Source: Bradyrhizobium sp. AS23.2 (GTDB taxonomy: Bacteria > Pseudomonadota > Alphaproteobacteria > Rhizobiales > Xanthobacteraceae). From it: a stretch of 64,000 bases of DNA. The stretch lies in the NCBI RefSeq assembly GCF_001908185.1, contig NZ_LGHM01000035.1, positions 2 through 64,001 of the forward strand, written 5' to 3'. Both the position numbers and the translations under genes were made by a program. Shown here one piece after another: positions 45,611 through 56,244 of this stretch; within the stretch, counting starts at the first letter, position 1, and each line of letters begins with the position of its first letter. The notes below the pieces were generated by a model. The model was not told the origin of the DNA. It ran no database searches and was given only the letters and a program-made list of their open reading frames with translations.

Positions 45611-46474
45611 ATGTCCAAAAGCCTGATCGACCTCATCACGATCCTCGACCTTGAACAGCTCGAGGTGAATTTGTTCCGCGGCAACAGCCCGAAGACGAGC
45701 TGGCAGCGGGTGTTCGGCGGCCAAGTGATCGGGCAGGCCATGGTGGCGGCCTGCCGCACGGTCGAGGGCCGGCTGCCGCATTCGCTGCATTGCTATTTCA
45801 TCCTGCCGGGCGACCCTCAGATCCCGATCATCTACCAGGTCGAGCGGCTGCGTGACGGCAAGAGCTATTCGACCCGCCGCGTCACGGCGATCCAGCACGG
45901 CAATGCGATCTTCTCGATCATGGTGTCGTTCCACGCCGAGGAGGAGGGCTCCTTCGACCATCAGGAGAAGATGCCCGACGTGCCGCCGCCGGAGAAGCTC
46001 ACGGCGGAGGAGGTAGCCAAGCAGCCGATGTTCCGCGAGATGCCGGACTTCATCCGCCGCTACTATGAATCCGATCGTCCGATCGAGCTGCGCCCGGTCG
46101 AGCTCGGCCGCTATTTCGGCCAGAAGATCGACGACGGCCGCATCAATGTCTGGATCAAGACTGCCGCGAAACTGCCTGACGATCCGGCGCTGCACATGTG
46201 CGCGCTCGCCTACGCGTCGGATTTCTCGCTGCTGGACGCGGTGATGGCGCGGTACGGACGCACGCTGTTCGACAAGCGCATGATGCCGGCGAGTCTCGAC
46301 CACGCAATGTGGTTTCACCGCCCGTTCCGCGCCGACGAATGGCTGCTCTACGCGCAGGATTCGCCGAGCGCACAGGACGGCCGCGGCTTGACCCGCGGCC
46401 TGATCTTCAAGCCGGATGGCACGCTGGTGGCCTCCGTCGCGCAGGAAGGCTCCGTGCGCGAGCGGAAGGCCTGA
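45611..46474 (+). CDS. tesB: Acyl-CoA thioesterase II
   Basis: The 287-residue protein is a double hot-dog TesB: QRVFGGQVIGQAMVAACRTV and LPHSLHCYFILPGD in the first half, ALAYASDFSLLDAVM and PASLDHAMWFHRPFRADEWLLY in the second, carrying the Asp, Thr/Ser and Gln of the active site (the last in GLTRGLIF near VASVAQEG). It hydrolyses medium- and long-chain acyl-CoAs in the cytosol. Length and motifs are normal for the family. Confidence 0.94.
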   Translation: MSKSLIDLITILDLEQLEVNLFRGNSPKTSWQRVFGGQVIGQAMVAACRTVEGRLPHSLHCYFILPGDPQIPIIYQVERLRDGKSYSTRRVTAIQHGNAIFSIMVSFHAEEEGSFDHQEKMPDVPPPEKLTAEEVAKQPMFREMPDFIRRYYESDRPIELRPVELGRYFGQKIDDGRINVWIKTAAKLPDDPALHMCALAYASDFSLLDAVMARYGRTLFDKRMMPASLDHAMWFHRPFRADEWLLYAQDSPSAQDGRGLTRGLIFKPDGTLVASVAQEGSVRERKA

Positions 46475-46513
46475 CGCCTTGAGCGCGAGTTCATCGCGCT
46501 CAAGGTTTCCGGA

Positions 46514-47401
46514 TCATGTTCGGAGGGAGCCGCGCGGAGCGAGCTCGGTCTGCGACCCAAACCAGTTCATGATCCAGCGATACACCCACGGGATCGGGAT
46601 GATGAAGGCGCACAGGATCGCGGCCACGATGCCGCGCCAGAGAATCTCTAGACCGCTGCCGTTGAAAAGGATTTCGCGCCTTGTGCCTTCGACGCTGCGG
46701 CAGAACCAGCGCATCTGGGCCGCGGCGACCCAGGCCCAGCCGATGATGGTGATGATCGAGATCGCGAACAGCAGATTCCAGCCGACATAGGCCCAGACCG
46801 AGCCGGTGAAGCTGAGACCGAGCGGCTGCCCGTTGGAAGCGAGGTTCGCAACCATCCATTTGATCAGGAGCCAGTAGAGAACGATCTGCGCGATGAACAG
46901 CAGGTTGCTCAGCAACTGGCTGCCGATGAGGCTGATGGCGATCGCCAGAACGATGAAGCCGAAAAACCAGGGCACCAGCGCCATCGCATTGCCGGTGAAG
47001 CTGAGATTGGGCCGCCCCGGGACCTTCACGCAGGGCACGATCCATTTCGTGTACCAGACGAACACCCACGGCACCGGGATGATGAAGCACATGCCGATCA
47101 GCATCACGATGCTACGCCAGGTGAACTCGAGGATGCCGAAATCGACCGAAATCGATCCTCCGCTGCCGCCGGCATAGCCACCGGCGGCCATCATCGGCGG
47201 GCCGCCGGCCGGGATCATCGGGGGCGCACCGCCGCCGCTGATCAGGCCGGGGATTTCGGCGGCCTTCTGCCAGCCGGCCATGCCCTCGGACCACACCAGC
47301 GTTTCCGGGCGTACAATTCCCTGGGCGACGAGGTCACGGAATTGCCCTTCCTGATAGGGCCCCTGTTGTTTACCCTCGGATGCGTAGAACCAACTCGCCA
47401 T
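46514..47401 (-). CDS. GYF_2/DUF4339-domain membrane protein with internal duplication
   Basis: The 295-residue protein has an N-terminal GYF_2 domain (WFYASEGKQQGPYQEGQFRDL to WSEGMAGWQKAAEIP), a Gly/Pro-rich linker, and about six membrane helices built from a duplicated unit. LEFTWRSIVMLIGMCFIIPVPWVFVWY recurs as LEILWRGIVAAILCAFIIPIPWVYRWI, and NLSFTGNAMALVPWFFGF as GLSFTGSVWAYVGWNLLF. GYF_2 domains mediate protein contacts; the role of the whole is unknown. GAGGGGG lies just before the ATG. It is convergent with tesB and divergent from glnK. Confidence 0.85.
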   Translation of the reverse strand: MASWFYASEGKQQGPYQEGQFRDLVAQGIVRPETLVWSEGMAGWQKAAEIPGLISGGGAPPMIPAGGPPMMAAGGYAGGSGGSISVDFGILEFTWRSIVMLIGMCFIIPVPWVFVWYTKWIVPCVKVPGRPNLSFTGNAMALVPWFFGFIVLAIAISLIGSQLLSNLLFIAQIVLYWLLIKWMVANLASNGQPLGLSFTGSVWAYVGWNLLFAISIITIIGWAWVAAAQMRWFCRSVEGTRREILFNGSGLEILWRGIVAAILCAFIIPIPWVYRWIMNWFGSQTELAPRGSLRT

Positions 47402-47574
47402 GAAGCGTCCCCCTCAAACATACTTATGTACCGGCCGGGACACTTGGGTTCACTGCATCCATGCCAAAAATGCATTGTGAAGGATGAACGGATGCCCTGC
47501 ACAGAGGCGGCCGTTCACATGGCCAAACGTTTTTCCGCTTCAATCTGCAAGTTTTTTATGCCATTTGCCCGTAA

Positions 47575-47979
<405 letters not shown>

Positions 47980-48049
47980 AATCTTCTTCGATCGCACCGG
48001 GCAACGACGCCCCGGCGCGCGACGCAATCACTGTGCTGGGGGAAACGAC

Positions 48050-49351
48050 ATGGCGGGATTGTTGCGGCGCGTAGCCGCTATGGCTGCGCCGGTCGGATTT
48101 GTGTCCGTCATGGCTTCACCGGCGCATGCCGCAGCATCCGAGATCAGCGCCGCCGACACCGCCTGGATGATCGTCGCCACCGCGCTGGTGCTGATGATGA
48201 CGATCCCTGGGCTTGCGCTGTTCTATTCCGGCATGGTGCGCAAGAAGAACGTGCTCGCGACAATGGCGCAGAGCCTCGCGGCAGTGACACTGATCTCCAT
48301 CCTCTGGGTTGCTTTCGGCTATTCGCTCTGTTTCGTCGGCGATGGCCCGTGGATCGGTTCGCTCGATCGCTGGTTCCTGACCGGCATGACCATGGACAGC
48401 GTCAATCCGGCGGCGAAGACGATCCCGGAATCGCTGTTCATGCTTTATCAGATGACGTTTGCGATCATCACGGTGGCGCTGGTCGCGGGCTCGGTCGCTG
48501 ACCGGATGCGGTTCTCCGCCTATCTCTTGTTCTCGGTCGCCTGGTTCATCTTCGTCTACATTCCGCTGGCGCATTGGGTGTGGGGCGGCGGTTTCCTCGC
48601 CAGGGCGGGCGTGCTGGATTTCTCCGGCGGCCTTGTCGTGCATCTGTCGGCCGGCACCGGGGGCCTCGTCGCGGCCAAGGTGATGGGGCGCCGTCATGGC
48701 TACGGCACCGAAAATCTCTCGCCGTTCGATCTCTCGCTCGCGGTGATGGGCACGGGCCTGTTGTGGGTCGGCTGGTTCGGCTTCAACGGCGGCTCGGCCG
48801 GCGCAGCCAATTCGCGCGCGGTGATGGCGATTATCGCGACGCATCTTGCGGCCTGCTCCGGCGCCGTGACCTGGGGCGCGATCGAATGGTCGACCCGCCG
48901 CAAGCCCTCGGTGCTAGGCATGATCTCGGGCGCGGTCGCCGGCCTCGGCACCATCACGCCCGCCTCGGGCTTCGTGGCACCCTGGCATGGTATCGTCATC
49001 GGCGTGATTGCGGGCCTCGTTTGCTACTGGGCCTGCACTTGGCTCAAGCACCGCTTCAACTATGACGACTCGCTCGACGTATTCGGCGTCCACGGCATCG
49101 GCGGCCTGACCGGCACCCTGCTCGCGGGCGTGTTCGCAACCAGTGCCATCGGCGGGACAGCCGGCCTGCTCGAAGGCCACCCGCAGCAGCTGCTGGCCCA
49201 GTTCTATGGGGTCGCCGTCACCTTCATCTGGTCGGTTGGGGTGAGCTTCATCCTGCTCAAGCTGGTCGCCCTGTTCGTTCCGCTGCGCGTATCCCGCGAG
49301 CACGAGCTCGAGGGGCTCGATATCTCGCAGCACGGCGAAGCCCTGCAATAA
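48050..49351 (+). CDS. amtB: Ammonium transporter (first copy)
   Basis: The 433-residue protein has a cleavable N-terminus (to ASPAHAA) and 11 predicted helices of the Amt family. The twin pore histidines are in FSGGLVVHLSAGTGGLV and DVFGVHGIGGLTG, and the Phe gate and GLALFYSGMVRKKN region are present. It conducts ammonium at low concentration and is inhibited by GlnK. GGGGGAA precedes the ATG. It forms a pair with the glnK at 47641. Confidence 0.95.
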   Translation: MAGLLRRVAAMAAPVGFVSVMASPAHAAASEISAADTAWMIVATALVLMMTIPGLALFYSGMVRKKNVLATMAQSLAAVTLISILWVAFGYSLCFVGDGPWIGSLDRWFLTGMTMDSVNPAAKTIPESLFMLYQMTFAIITVALVAGSVADRMRFSAYLLFSVAWFIFVYIPLAHWVWGGGFLARAGVLDFSGGLVVHLSAGTGGLVAAKVMGRRHGYGTENLSPFDLSLAVMGTGLLWVGWFGFNGGSAGAANSRAVMAIIATHLAACSGAVTWGAIEWSTRRKPSVLGMISGAVAGLGTITPASGFVAPWHGIVIGVIAGLVCYWACTWLKHRFNYDDSLDVFGVHGIGGLTGTLLAGVFATSAIGGTAGLLEGHPQQLLAQFYGVAVTFIWSVGVSFILLKLVALFVPLRVSREHELEGLDISQHGEALQ

Positions 49352-50001
<650 letters not shown>

Positions 50002-50039
50002 TTTCGCGCTCAACCAGAATCCAATCAGGAGTGAATGAA

Positions 50040-51488
50040 ATGACGTTCAAGCGTCCCTATGGCGCGGGACTGGCGGCCCTCGCAGTCGGCATGTTCGCTG
50101 CGACCGCGGCCTACGCCGAGCCAACGGTCAACAAGGGAGACAACGCCTGGATGCTGACATCGACAGTGCTCGTGCTGTTGATGACGATCCCGGGTCTCGC
50201 GCTGTTCTACGGCGGCCTCGTCCGCTCCAAGAACATGCTCTCCGTTCTGATGCAGGTCTTCTACACCGTCTGCGTCGTCACCGTGATCTGGGCCGTGTAT
50301 GGCTACAGCCTCGCCTTCACCGGCGGCTCCGACTTCATCGGCGGCTTCTCCAAGGCCTTCATGATGGGCGTCACCACCGACTCGAAGGCCGCGACCTTCT
50401 CGGTCGACGCCAACATCTCGGAGCTCGTCTATGTGTGCTTCCAGATGACCTTCGCGGCAATCACGCCCGCCCTCATCGTCGGCGCCTTCGCCGAGCGCAT
50501 GAAGTTCTCGGCGATCGCTCTTTTCATCCCGCTCTGGGTGACGCTGATCTACTTCCCGATTGCGCACATGGTCTGGTACTGGCCCGGCCCGGACGCGATC
50601 CAGGATGCGGCCAAGGCTCTGGCTGCTGCGGGTGATGCGGCGGCGAAGACCGCGGCGCAGACCAAGCTCGACGAGATCAACGCCGACGCCGGCTGGATCT
50701 TCAAGAAGGGCGCGATCGACTTCGCGGGCGGTACCGTGGTGCACATCAACGCCGGTATCGCAGGTCTCGTCGGCGCTCTCCTGATCGGCAAGCGCGTCGG
50801 CTACGGCAAGGAGCTGATGGCTCCGCACTCGCTGACCATGTCGATGATCGGCGCCTCGCTGCTCTGGGTTGGCTGGTTCGGCTTTAACGCCGGCTCCAAC
50901 CTCGAAGCCAACGGCGGCGCGGCGCTCGCGATGACCAACTCCTTCGTCGCCACCGCAGCCGCCGCGCTGTCGTGGATGTTCGCGGAATGGATCGTGAAGG
51001 GTCACCCGTCGGTGCTCGGCGTCATCTCCGGCGCTGTCGCGGGTCTCGTGGCGGTCACGCCTGCCGCCGGCTTCTCCGGTGTCATGGGTGCGATCGTCCT
51101 CGGCCTCGTGGTCGGCGTGGTCTGCCTGTTCTTCTGCACCGTCGTGAAGAACGCGCTCGGCTACGATGACTCCCTCGACGTGTTCGGCGTGCACTGCGTC
51201 GGCGGCATCGTCGGCGCCCTCGGCACCGGCATTCTGGTCAATCCGGCTCTCGGCGGCGCGGGCATCATCGACTACACCGCGATCCCGCCCAAAGTTGCCG
51301 ATTATGACTTCGCGGCGCAGATGCTCTCCCAGATCGAGGCCGTCTGCACCACGCTGGTGTGGTCGGGCGTCGGCTCGGCGATCCTCTACAAGGTGGTCGA
51401 TGTGATCGTTGGCCTCCGCGCCAATATCGAGAGCGAGCGTGAAGGCCTCGACATCACCGAGCACACCGAGCGCGCCTACAACATGTAA
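50040..51488 (+). CDS. amtB: Ammonium transporter (second copy)
   Basis: The 482-residue protein has a signal peptide (to AATAAYA) and the Amt core with pore histidines in FAGGTVVHINAGIAGLV and DVFGVHCVGGIVG. It is about 50 residues longer than the first copy, chiefly because of a hydrophilic Ala/Lys-rich insertion (PGPDAIQDAAKALAAAGDAA and on, about residues 182-220) in the external loop before the first pore histidine. GGAG at 50028-50031 lies eight bases before the ATG at 50040. A terminator follows. Confidence 0.95.
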   Translation: MTFKRPYGAGLAALAVGMFAATAAYAEPTVNKGDNAWMLTSTVLVLLMTIPGLALFYGGLVRSKNMLSVLMQVFYTVCVVTVIWAVYGYSLAFTGGSDFIGGFSKAFMMGVTTDSKAATFSVDANISELVYVCFQMTFAAITPALIVGAFAERMKFSAIALFIPLWVTLIYFPIAHMVWYWPGPDAIQDAAKALAAAGDAAAKTAAQTKLDEINADAGWIFKKGAIDFAGGTVVHINAGIAGLVGALLIGKRVGYGKELMAPHSLTMSMIGASLLWVGWFGFNAGSNLEANGGAALAMTNSFVATAAAALSWMFAEWIVKGHPSVLGVISGAVAGLVAVTPAAGFSGVMGAIVLGLVVGVVCLFFCTVVKNALGYDDSLDVFGVHCVGGIVGALGTGILVNPALGGAGIIDYTAIPPKVADYDFAAQMLSQIEAVCTTLVWSGVGSAILYKVVDVIVGLRANIESEREGLDITEHTERAYNM

Positions 51489-51570
51489 CTTTCCTCCCGG
51501 GCGCGATCTCTTCGGGGATCGCGCCCACAACTACGGTTTGGGCACATACCCGGCAATGCCCCGACCGTTG

Positions 51571-51607
51571 AGGGGCTCCAGCGCAAGTTGGAGCCCCTTT
51601 CTTTTTG
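51571..51607 (+). terminator. Rho-independent terminator after the second amtB
   Basis: AGGGGCTCCA and TGGAGCCCCT form a perfect 10-bp stem around an 8-nt loop, followed by TTCTTTTT. Confidence 0.92.
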
Positions 51608-51705
51608 CAGGATTCTTTTTGACTGCGCGCCAAAGAAAAGGATTGCCATTACAGATTGCCAGCGCAGAAATATCGACCACAACAAACAACAATCGGGAGG
51701 TCGTC

Positions 51706-52110
51706 ATGCGTTTGGAAGGCGGATGCTATTGCGGTGAAGTTCGCTACGTGGCCGAGGGGGATCCGATGATGCAGGCCCAGTGTCATTGCCGCGAGTGCCA
51801 GTACATCACGGGCGGCGCGCCCAACACCTTCATCGCGATGCCGGCGGCCGGCTTCACCTATATCACCGGACAGCCCAAGCAGTTCACACGCAAGGACCTC
51901 GCACGCGCGGTCACACGCGAATTCTGCGCCGAATGCGGCACCCACCTCGTGACCAGGGTCCCGGGCCTCCCAGCAACGATCCTGAAGGTCGGCACGCTGG
52001 ACGATCCGGCGCAGTTCCATCCGCAAATGGCGATCTACACCTGCGACAAACAGGAATTCCACACCATCCCCGCGGGCATAGCGACATTCGAGAAACTGCC
52101 GGGCCGTTAG
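51706..52110 (+). CDS. GFA family (CENP-V/GFA domain) protein
   Basis: The 134-residue protein has the GFA zinc-binding pattern: GGCYCGEVRY, QCHCRECQYITG and EFCAECGTHLV. The family is named after glutathione-dependent formaldehyde activation, but most members have unknown function, and that reaction is disputed even for the founding member. GGGAGG at 51695-51700 fixes the ATG at 51706. It stands alone between the amtB terminator and the aminotransferase gene. Confidence 0.9.
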   Translation: MRLEGGCYCGEVRYVAEGDPMMQAQCHCRECQYITGGAPNTFIAMPAAGFTYITGQPKQFTRKDLARAVTREFCAECGTHLVTRVPGLPATILKVGTLDDPAQFHPQMAIYTCDKQEFHTIPAGIATFEKLPGR

Positions 52111-52440
52111 GGCACCAGCAACCGGCGGACGAACGATTTTGACTGCGAAGCGCTCGTCCGCCCCGACCGCACCCGGCGCGATGCCGACAGCAAGACGCGC
52201 ACGTCCTTCAGTCCGACGGACAACGCTGCGCCACGAATTGCCCCATGTGGCTGCGCCGGAACCACGATGCCACATCAATATTGGCGCATCCCGTTGTTAT
52301 CCGGCCTAATTATTCCGTTCTGGACGGACCGGCCCGCCGATGGTTAATCGCGTCTTAACCTCGCCCTATCTATGGTGAACTGAACCGCTTCCCGCCGGCG
52401 CCTTCGTGCCGGCAGTTCCAAGAGTGCTGGCGCCCAACGA
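52111..52440. other. Intergenic region upstream of the aminotransferase–ftsK unit
   Basis: This 330-bp stretch holds no gene that I can support. A perfect TTAA-N7-TTAA sits at 52345-52359. The last 80 bp before the ATG should contain the leader. Confidence 0.5.
52345..52360 (+). promoter_or_regulatory. CtrA-binding motif
   Basis: TTAATCGCGTCTTAAC is a perfect TTAA-N7-TTAAC, the binding sequence of the alphaproteobacterial cell-cycle regulator CtrA. It lies 81-96 bp upstream of the aminotransferase start, ahead of ftsK in the same unit. Cell-cycle control of ftsK is a plausible consequence; it is inferred. Confidence 0.6.
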
Positions 52441-53655
52441 ATGGCTATGACCGCTTCATCCCTCGCGCCGCAGGGCGGTGGAAGCTCCGATAATGAACGC
52501 TCGCCCTTCATCCGGCTGAACGAGCTGCTGGCGCCGCATCAGCCCGGTAAGCCATTGATTACGCTTGCGGTCGGCGAGCCCCAGCATCCCGTGCCCGATT
52601 TCGTCGGCCCGGTGCTGGCCAAGCACATCGCCGATTTCGGCCGCTATCCTCTCGGCAAGGGCATCGAGCCGTTCCGCAAGGCCGCCGGCGCCTGGTTGTC
52701 GTCGCGCTTCAAGCTGCCGCGGCCGCTGGATCCCGAGAGCGAGATTCTCGTCCTCAATGGCAGCCGCGAGGGGCTGTTCTTCGCCGCGATCACGGCCGCG
52801 CGCTATGTCGGCCCGCGCCCCGGCAAGCCCGCCATCCTGATGCCGAACCCGTTCTATCCGGTCTATGGGGCTGGCGCGCGCGCGGCGGCTTGCGAGCCGG
52901 TCTATCTGCCGACCACGGTCGAAAATGGCTTCCTGCCCGATCTCGATGCCATCGACGAGGCGACGCTGGCACGCACGGTGGCGTTCTATCTGGCGTCACC
53001 CGCCAATCCGCAGGGCTCGGTCGCCTCGCCCGACTATTTCAAGCGATTGAAGCGGCTCGCCGATCGCTACGGCTTCGTGATCCTCAGCGACGAGTGCTAT
53101 TCGGAGATCTACACCCGCGAGGCGCCAGGCAGCGCGCTCGAATGCGCCGGACCCGACTTCACCCGCGTGGTTGCATTCCAGTCGCTGTCGAAGCGCTCCA
53201 ACCTTCCGGGCATGCGCGTCGGCTTCGCCGCCGGCGACAAGAAATTCATCAACATGTTCCTCGAGCTGCGCAACGTCGCGGCTCCCCAGGTGCCGACGGC
53301 GCTCCAGCATGTCGCGACCGTTGCTTACAGCGACGAGGCGCATGTCGAGGAGAACCGCAGGCTCTACCGCATCAAGTTCGATCTCGCCGACCAGATCATC
53401 GGTAACCGTTACGGCTATCGCCGGCCCGACGCCGGCTTCTGTGTCTGGCTCAATACGTCCGAGATCGGCGACGACGTGTCCGTAACCCTGAGACTCTTCA
53501 AGGAAGCAGGCGTGCGCGTGGTGCCCGGCAGCTATCTGGCGCGGCTCCAACCCGACGGCTTCAATCCCGGCGCAGGCTATATCCGCCTTGCGCTGGTGCA
53601 GGACGGTGAGACCACGGCGCAAGCGCTGCACCGGGTGGTCGAGACTCTGGGTTAG
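52441..53655 (+). CDS. Class I/II PLP-dependent aminotransferase (DapC-like)
   Basis: The 404-residue protein is a fold-type I aminotransferase: ITLAVGEPQHPVPDFV, FYLASPANPQGSVASPDYF, ILSDECYSEIYT, the PLP lysine in FQSLSKRSNLPGMRVGFAAG, and the C-terminal GAGYIRLALV with the carboxylate-binding arginine. It resembles N-succinyldiaminopimelate aminotransferases (DapC) encoded near dapD, but aspartate-type specificity is also possible. ftsK follows 9 bp after its stop, so the two are one transcription unit. Confidence 0.88.
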   Translation: MAMTASSLAPQGGGSSDNERSPFIRLNELLAPHQPGKPLITLAVGEPQHPVPDFVGPVLAKHIADFGRYPLGKGIEPFRKAAGAWLSSRFKLPRPLDPESEILVLNGSREGLFFAAITAARYVGPRPGKPAILMPNPFYPVYGAGARAAACEPVYLPTTVENGFLPDLDAIDEATLARTVAFYLASPANPQGSVASPDYFKRLKRLADRYGFVILSDECYSEIYTREAPGSALECAGPDFTRVVAFQSLSKRSNLPGMRVGFAAGDKKFINMFLELRNVAAPQVPTALQHVATVAYSDEAHVEENRRLYRIKFDLADQIIGNRYGYRRPDAGFCVWLNTSEIGDDVSVTLRLFKEAGVRVVPGSYLARLQPDGFNPGAGYIRLALVQDGETTAQALHRVVETLG

Positions 53656-53664
53656 GCGAGGCCC

Positions 53665-56149
53665 ATGAGCATGTCGGCAATCGAACGTGTCATTCCCCTG
53701 GTCGGCCATCTGCCGCCCTCGATCCGCGAGGGGCTGGCGCGGCGTATGCGCGAGCTCACCGGTCTCGGCCTGATCACGCTGTCGGGCGTCGCCTCGGCGG
53801 CGCTGATGACCTGGTCGGTGCAGGATCCCAGCCTCAGCCACGCGACCTCGCGGCCGATCCGCAACATTCTCGGTTATGCCGGCGCAATCGGCGCCGACCT
53901 CGCGATGCAGATCCTCGGGCTCGGCGCGATCATGCTGATCCTGACGGTCGCGGTCTGGGGCTGGCGCATGATGACCCACCGCCCGTTCGACCGCGAGGCG
54001 CTGCGGCTCGGCGCCTGGATTCTCTGCACCGTGATCGCGGCAGGCTTCGTGAGCTGCTGGCCGCACGGCGGCGCCTGGCCGCTGCCAACCGGCCTCGGCG
54101 GCGTGGTCGGCGATGCCCTCGTGCGGGCCCCCGCGGTGATCTTCGGACCGCCCGGCATGATCTATCGCATGGTGCTCGGCGTCATCCTGTTTGTCGCGAT
54201 GGCCGCGACCTTCCTGATCGCCTGCGGCCTCGGCGCACGCGAGCACGACGAAGAGCTCGCCGAGATCGAGGATGACGACAAGCCGCTCGACGAAGACGAG
54301 GAGAGCGATCGCGGCTCGGTGTCGCTGGGCTGGCTGTTCCACGCATTGATGAGCACCAAGGCGCGGCTGATCTGGCTGCTCGGCGCCGCTTACCGCGCGC
54401 TGGTCTCGAGCGGACCGAAGACCAAGGCCGCTGCGTTCAGCCGCCAGGAGCCGAACCTCGGCGGCGGCCGCACCGCCCCCCTCGATCTCGCCGCAGTCGG
54501 AAGACGAAGACTACGAGGACGAGCACGAAGAAGAAGTGGAAGACGAGGAAGACGAGGAAGAGGAGGAGCCGGCCGCGCGCACCCCGCGCAAGAAGGCCGC
54601 GCCGAAAGCCGCTTCCAAGAAATCCTCCAACAAGTTCGATCTTCCCTCCGTCTCAATGCTGGCCGCACCGAAGGCCGGCGATCGCCAGCCGCTCAGCAAG
54701 GCCGAGCTGGAAACCAATTCGCGTTCGCTCGAAGGCGTGCTGCAGGACTTCGGTGTGCGCGGCGAGATCGTGAAGGCCAATCCGGGCCCCGTGGTCACGC
54801 TGTATGAGCTGGAGCCGGCGCCCGGCATCAAGTCCTCGCGCGTGATTGGCCTCGCCGACGACATCGCCCGCTCGATGAGCGCGCTATCGGCGCGCGTCGC
54901 GGTCGTGCCCGGACGCAACGCGATCGGCATCGAGCTGCCGAACGCCCATCGCGAGAAGGTTTACCTGCGCGAATTGCTGGTGGCGAAGGAGGCCACCGAG
55001 TCGGTTGCCAAGCTACCGCTCTGCCTCGGCAAGACCATCGGCGGCGATCCCGTCATCATCGACCTCGCGCGCACGCCGCACATGCTGATCGCCGGCACCA
55101 CCGGCTCCGGCAAATCGGTCGCCATCAACACCATGATCCTCAGCCTGGTCTACAGGCTGCGCCCGGACCAGTGCCGGCTCATCATGGTCGATCCGAAGAT
55201 GCTCGAACTCTCCGTCTATGACGGCATTCCCCATCTGCTCACGCCCGTCGTGACCGACCCGAAGAAGGCGGTGGTTGCGCTGAAATGGGCCGTGCGCGAG
55301 ATGGAAGAGCGCTACAAGAACATGGCCAAGCTCGGTGTGCGCAACATCGACGGCTACAACGCGCGCCTGCTCGAAGTGAAAGCCAAGGGCGAAGAGCCGA
55401 CGCGCACGGTGCATACCGGCTTCGACAAGGAGACCGGCAAGGCGATCTACGAGGAAGAGAAGCTCTCGCTGGAGCCGCTGCCCTTCATCGTCATCATCGT
55501 CGACGAAATGGCCGACCTGATGATGGTCGCCGGCAAGGACATCGAAGGCGCGGTGCAGCGCCTCGCACAGATGGCGCGCGCCGCGGGCCTGCATGTGATC
55601 CTCGCGACGCAGCGTCCGTCGGTCGACGTCATCACCGGCACCATCAAGGCCAACTTCCCGACCCGCATCGCCTTCCAGGTCACCTCGAAGATCGACAGCC
55701 GCACGATCCTCGGCGAGATGGGCGCCGAGCAGCTGCTCGGCCAGGGCGACATGCTCTACATGGCCGGTGGCGGCCGCATCAGCCGCGTGCACGGACCTTT
55801 CGCGTCGGACGAGGAAGTCGAGAAGGTGGTGCGCCACCTCAAGACGCAGGGACAGCCGGAATATCTCGAAGCCGTCACGGCCGAAGAGCCCACCGAGGAC
55901 GAGGACGGCGCGGTGTTCGACGCCACCGGCATGGGTGCGGATGGCGGCGGCGACCTGTTCTCGCAGGCGGTCGCCATCGTCAAACGCGACCGCAAGGCCT
56001 CGACCAGCTACATCCAGCGCCGCCTGCAAATCGGCTACAACCGCGCCGCATCGCTGATGGAACGCATGGAACTGGAAGGCATCGTCGGACCCGCCAACCA
56101 CGCCGGCAAGCGCGAGATTCTGGTCGAGGAAGAAGACAGCCATATGTGA
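53665..56149 (+). CDS. ftsK: DNA translocase FtsK, frameshifted as sequenced
   Basis: FtsK pumps the chromosome terminus through the closing septum and activates XerCD at dif. The N-terminal part has four membrane helices, and the second part has the motor domain (Walker [13 protein letters not shown], Walker [15 protein letters not shown]) and the C-terminal gamma winged helix ([24 protein letters not shown]). A C6 run at 54476-54481 shifts the frame after RTAP in the acidic linker. With five C the linker reads [19 protein letters not shown] and joins the motor part, giving 827 residues, a normal length. As sequenced, the two halves are separate frames (the first stops at 54805-54807). A real break would be expected to be lethal or severe, so sequence error is likely. 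Confidence 0.92.
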
Positions 56150-56244
56150 GGCGAGGGGCCTCTAAACATAATTTCACGCAAAATCGATATCTGCTTTTGC
56201 CCGAAATCACGGTAAAAGGGCGCCCAACCACACAGGACGACCCG

